This document shows, in pieces, positions 35,726 through 36,513 of a DNA stretch of 36,513 nucleotides (position 1 is the stretch's first letter; every line of letters begins with the position of its first letter). Origin of the DNA: Deltaproteobacteria bacterium (lineage in GTDB: Bacteria > Myxococcota_A > Polyangia > Haliangiales > Haliangiaceae); contig JAIOQA010000240.1 of NCBI GenBank assembly GCA_021413675.1, positions 1-36,513 on the forward strand, given 5' to 3'. Under the pieces are notes generated by a model. It was not told the DNA's origin, did no database searches, and worked only from the letters and a program-made list of their open reading frames with translations. Both the position numbers and the translations under genes were made by a program.

Positions 35726-36513
35726 GCCCGCGCTCGCCGGGACCGACGCGTTCGCGCTGCCCGCCCTCGAGGACTGGGTCCGGGCCAACTTCGGGATCAA
35801 GTTCACCGCCGATCAGCGCGGGTTGTTCCTCGCGCGGATCGCGGCGTACTGCCGCGAGCACGGCGGCGACGCGGCCAGCGTGCTCGCGCGGGTCCAGGCC
35901 GGTGATCGGGCCGCGACCTTGCGCCTCGCCGAGGCGGTCTCGACCAACCACACGCTGTTCTTCCGCGAGGAGGAGATGTTCGCGTACCTGGCGAGCGACA
36001 TCATCCCGCGCCTGCCAGACGGGACCGTGCGGGTGTGGTCCGCGGCGGCGTCGTCAGGCGACGAGGCCTACAGCCTGGCGATCAGCGTCGCCGAGCAGCT
36101 CGGCACCGGCGCGCTCGGCCGGTTCCGGATCCTCGGCACCGATCTGAGCGAGCGCCAGGTGCGCGCGGCGGAGCAGGGCGTCTACCCGGTCGTGCAGCTC
36201 GCGCGCCTCGCGCCCGACCAGCGGCGGCGCTGGTTCAAGGCCGCCGGCCTCGGGCAGTTCCAGGTCAACGCCGAGCTGCGCGCGGCGTGCACGTTCCGGC
36301 GGCTGAACCTGACCCAGCAGCCGTGGCCGTTCGAGCAGCGCTTTCACCTCATCTTCTTGCGCAACGTCCTCTACTACTTCGAGCCGTCGATGCGGCGACA
36401 GGTCGTGGAGGCATGCTTCGATGCTGCGGAGCCGGGCGCCTGGCTCGTCACCAGCCTGACCGAGCCGATGCTCGATCTGGTGACGCGCTGGACGCCGATC
36501 CGGCCCGCGGTGT
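35718..36513 (+). CDS. cheR: Chemoreceptor methyltransferase CheR (cut by window end)
   Basis: The first 265 codons of a CheR, still open at the window end. It uses S-adenosylmethionine to methylate Glu residues of the receptor. Visible motifs are the N-terminal helical domain with STNHTLFFREEEMF (family TxNxTxFFR), the SAM-binding VWSAAASSGDEAYSLA (usual SAGCSTGEEPYS), LGTDLSERQVRAA and LIFLRNVLYYF. The beta-subdomain loop between RWF and the next conserved VNAEL is three residues shorter than in Escherichia coli CheR, as in the pentapeptide-independent class. The ATG at 35718 overlaps the cheA stop. The missing part is only a short C-terminal segment. Confidence 0.95.
   Translation, partial: MPEPALAGTDAFALPALEDWVRANFGIKFTADQRGLFLARIAAYCREHGGDAASVLARVQAGDRAATLRLAEAVSTNHTLFFREEEMFAYLASDIIPRLPDGTVRVWSAAASSGDEAYSLAISVAEQLGTGALGRFRILGTDLSERQVRAAEQGVYPVVQLARLAPDQRRRWFKAAGLGQFQVNAELRAACTFRRLNLTQQPWPFEQRFHLIFLRNVLYYFEPSMRRQVVEACFDAAEPGAWLVTSLTEPMLDLVTRWTPIRPAV

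Overview
The window is very GC-rich (roughly 70 percent or more by eye), and its genes use almost only G/C in third codon positions. The gene content points to a myxobacterium-type deltaproteobacterium (Myxococcota, possibly near Haliangium/Kofleria). It has a giant Ser/Thr kinase fused to an AAA ATPase and TPR repeats, many lipoproteins with Ala/Asp/Gly- or Cys-rich low-complexity segments, a sigma54 activator with a V4R sensor, a second-type GroEL and a soluble PAS chemoreceptor. This assignment is inference; no rRNA or tRNA gene is present to fix it. I saw no mobile element, CRISPR array or tRNA, and no gene-free stretch longer than 300 bases. Bases 1-27 are too short to interpret.

Layout. 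28-1009 (minus): two membrane proteins in a coupled pair. 1061-4903 (minus): the kinase/degenerate cyclase/AAA/TPR signalling protein. 4970-5662: cmk. 5682-6107 (minus): a small glycine-rich lipoprotein set between cmk and rpsA. 6317-8038: rpsA, with its own promoter, a leader hairpin and a strong intrinsic terminator. 8275-10873: a lipoprotein followed by a LapA-LapB pair (LPS assembly control). 10974-12530: a large exported protein of unknown function. 12606-13625: an AraC-type regulator. 13627-14253 (minus): a membrane-tethered LuxR-type regulator, divergent from a five-gene operon at 14355-17232 (DUF2231 membrane protein, two small membrane proteins, ApbE flavin transferase, ferric-reductase-like haem membrane protein). 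17177-19741 (minus): a P-type ATPase. 19916-20485 and 20506-22140 (minus): a shortened pirin-like protein downstream of groEL. 22276-23952: a XylR/DmpR-like sigma54 activator divergent from groEL. 23885-24526 (minus) and 24654-25580: a divergent TetR/short-chain dehydrogenase pair with a palindrome between them. 25629-29351: four genes on the plus strand (Cys-repeat lipoprotein, Cys-ladder lipoprotein, alpha/beta hydrolase, exported adenosine deaminase). 29489 to the end: a chemosensory operon (receiver, CheW, soluble PAS receptor, CheA, CheR), cut by the window edge inside cheR.

How the genes work together. cmk and rpsA are housekeeping neighbours in many proteobacteria. LapA/LapB link to LpxC turnover. 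The 14355-17232 operon looks like a membrane electron-transfer unit (flavinylation enzyme, haem membrane protein, and proteins ending in Asp/His-rich tails that could bind metal), with a membrane-bound regulator facing it. I consider it the best candidate here for an incompletely described system. The che operon encodes a complete core signalling array with a cytoplasmic sensor. CheB, if present, must lie beyond the window or be replaced in part by the CheB-like lone receiver.
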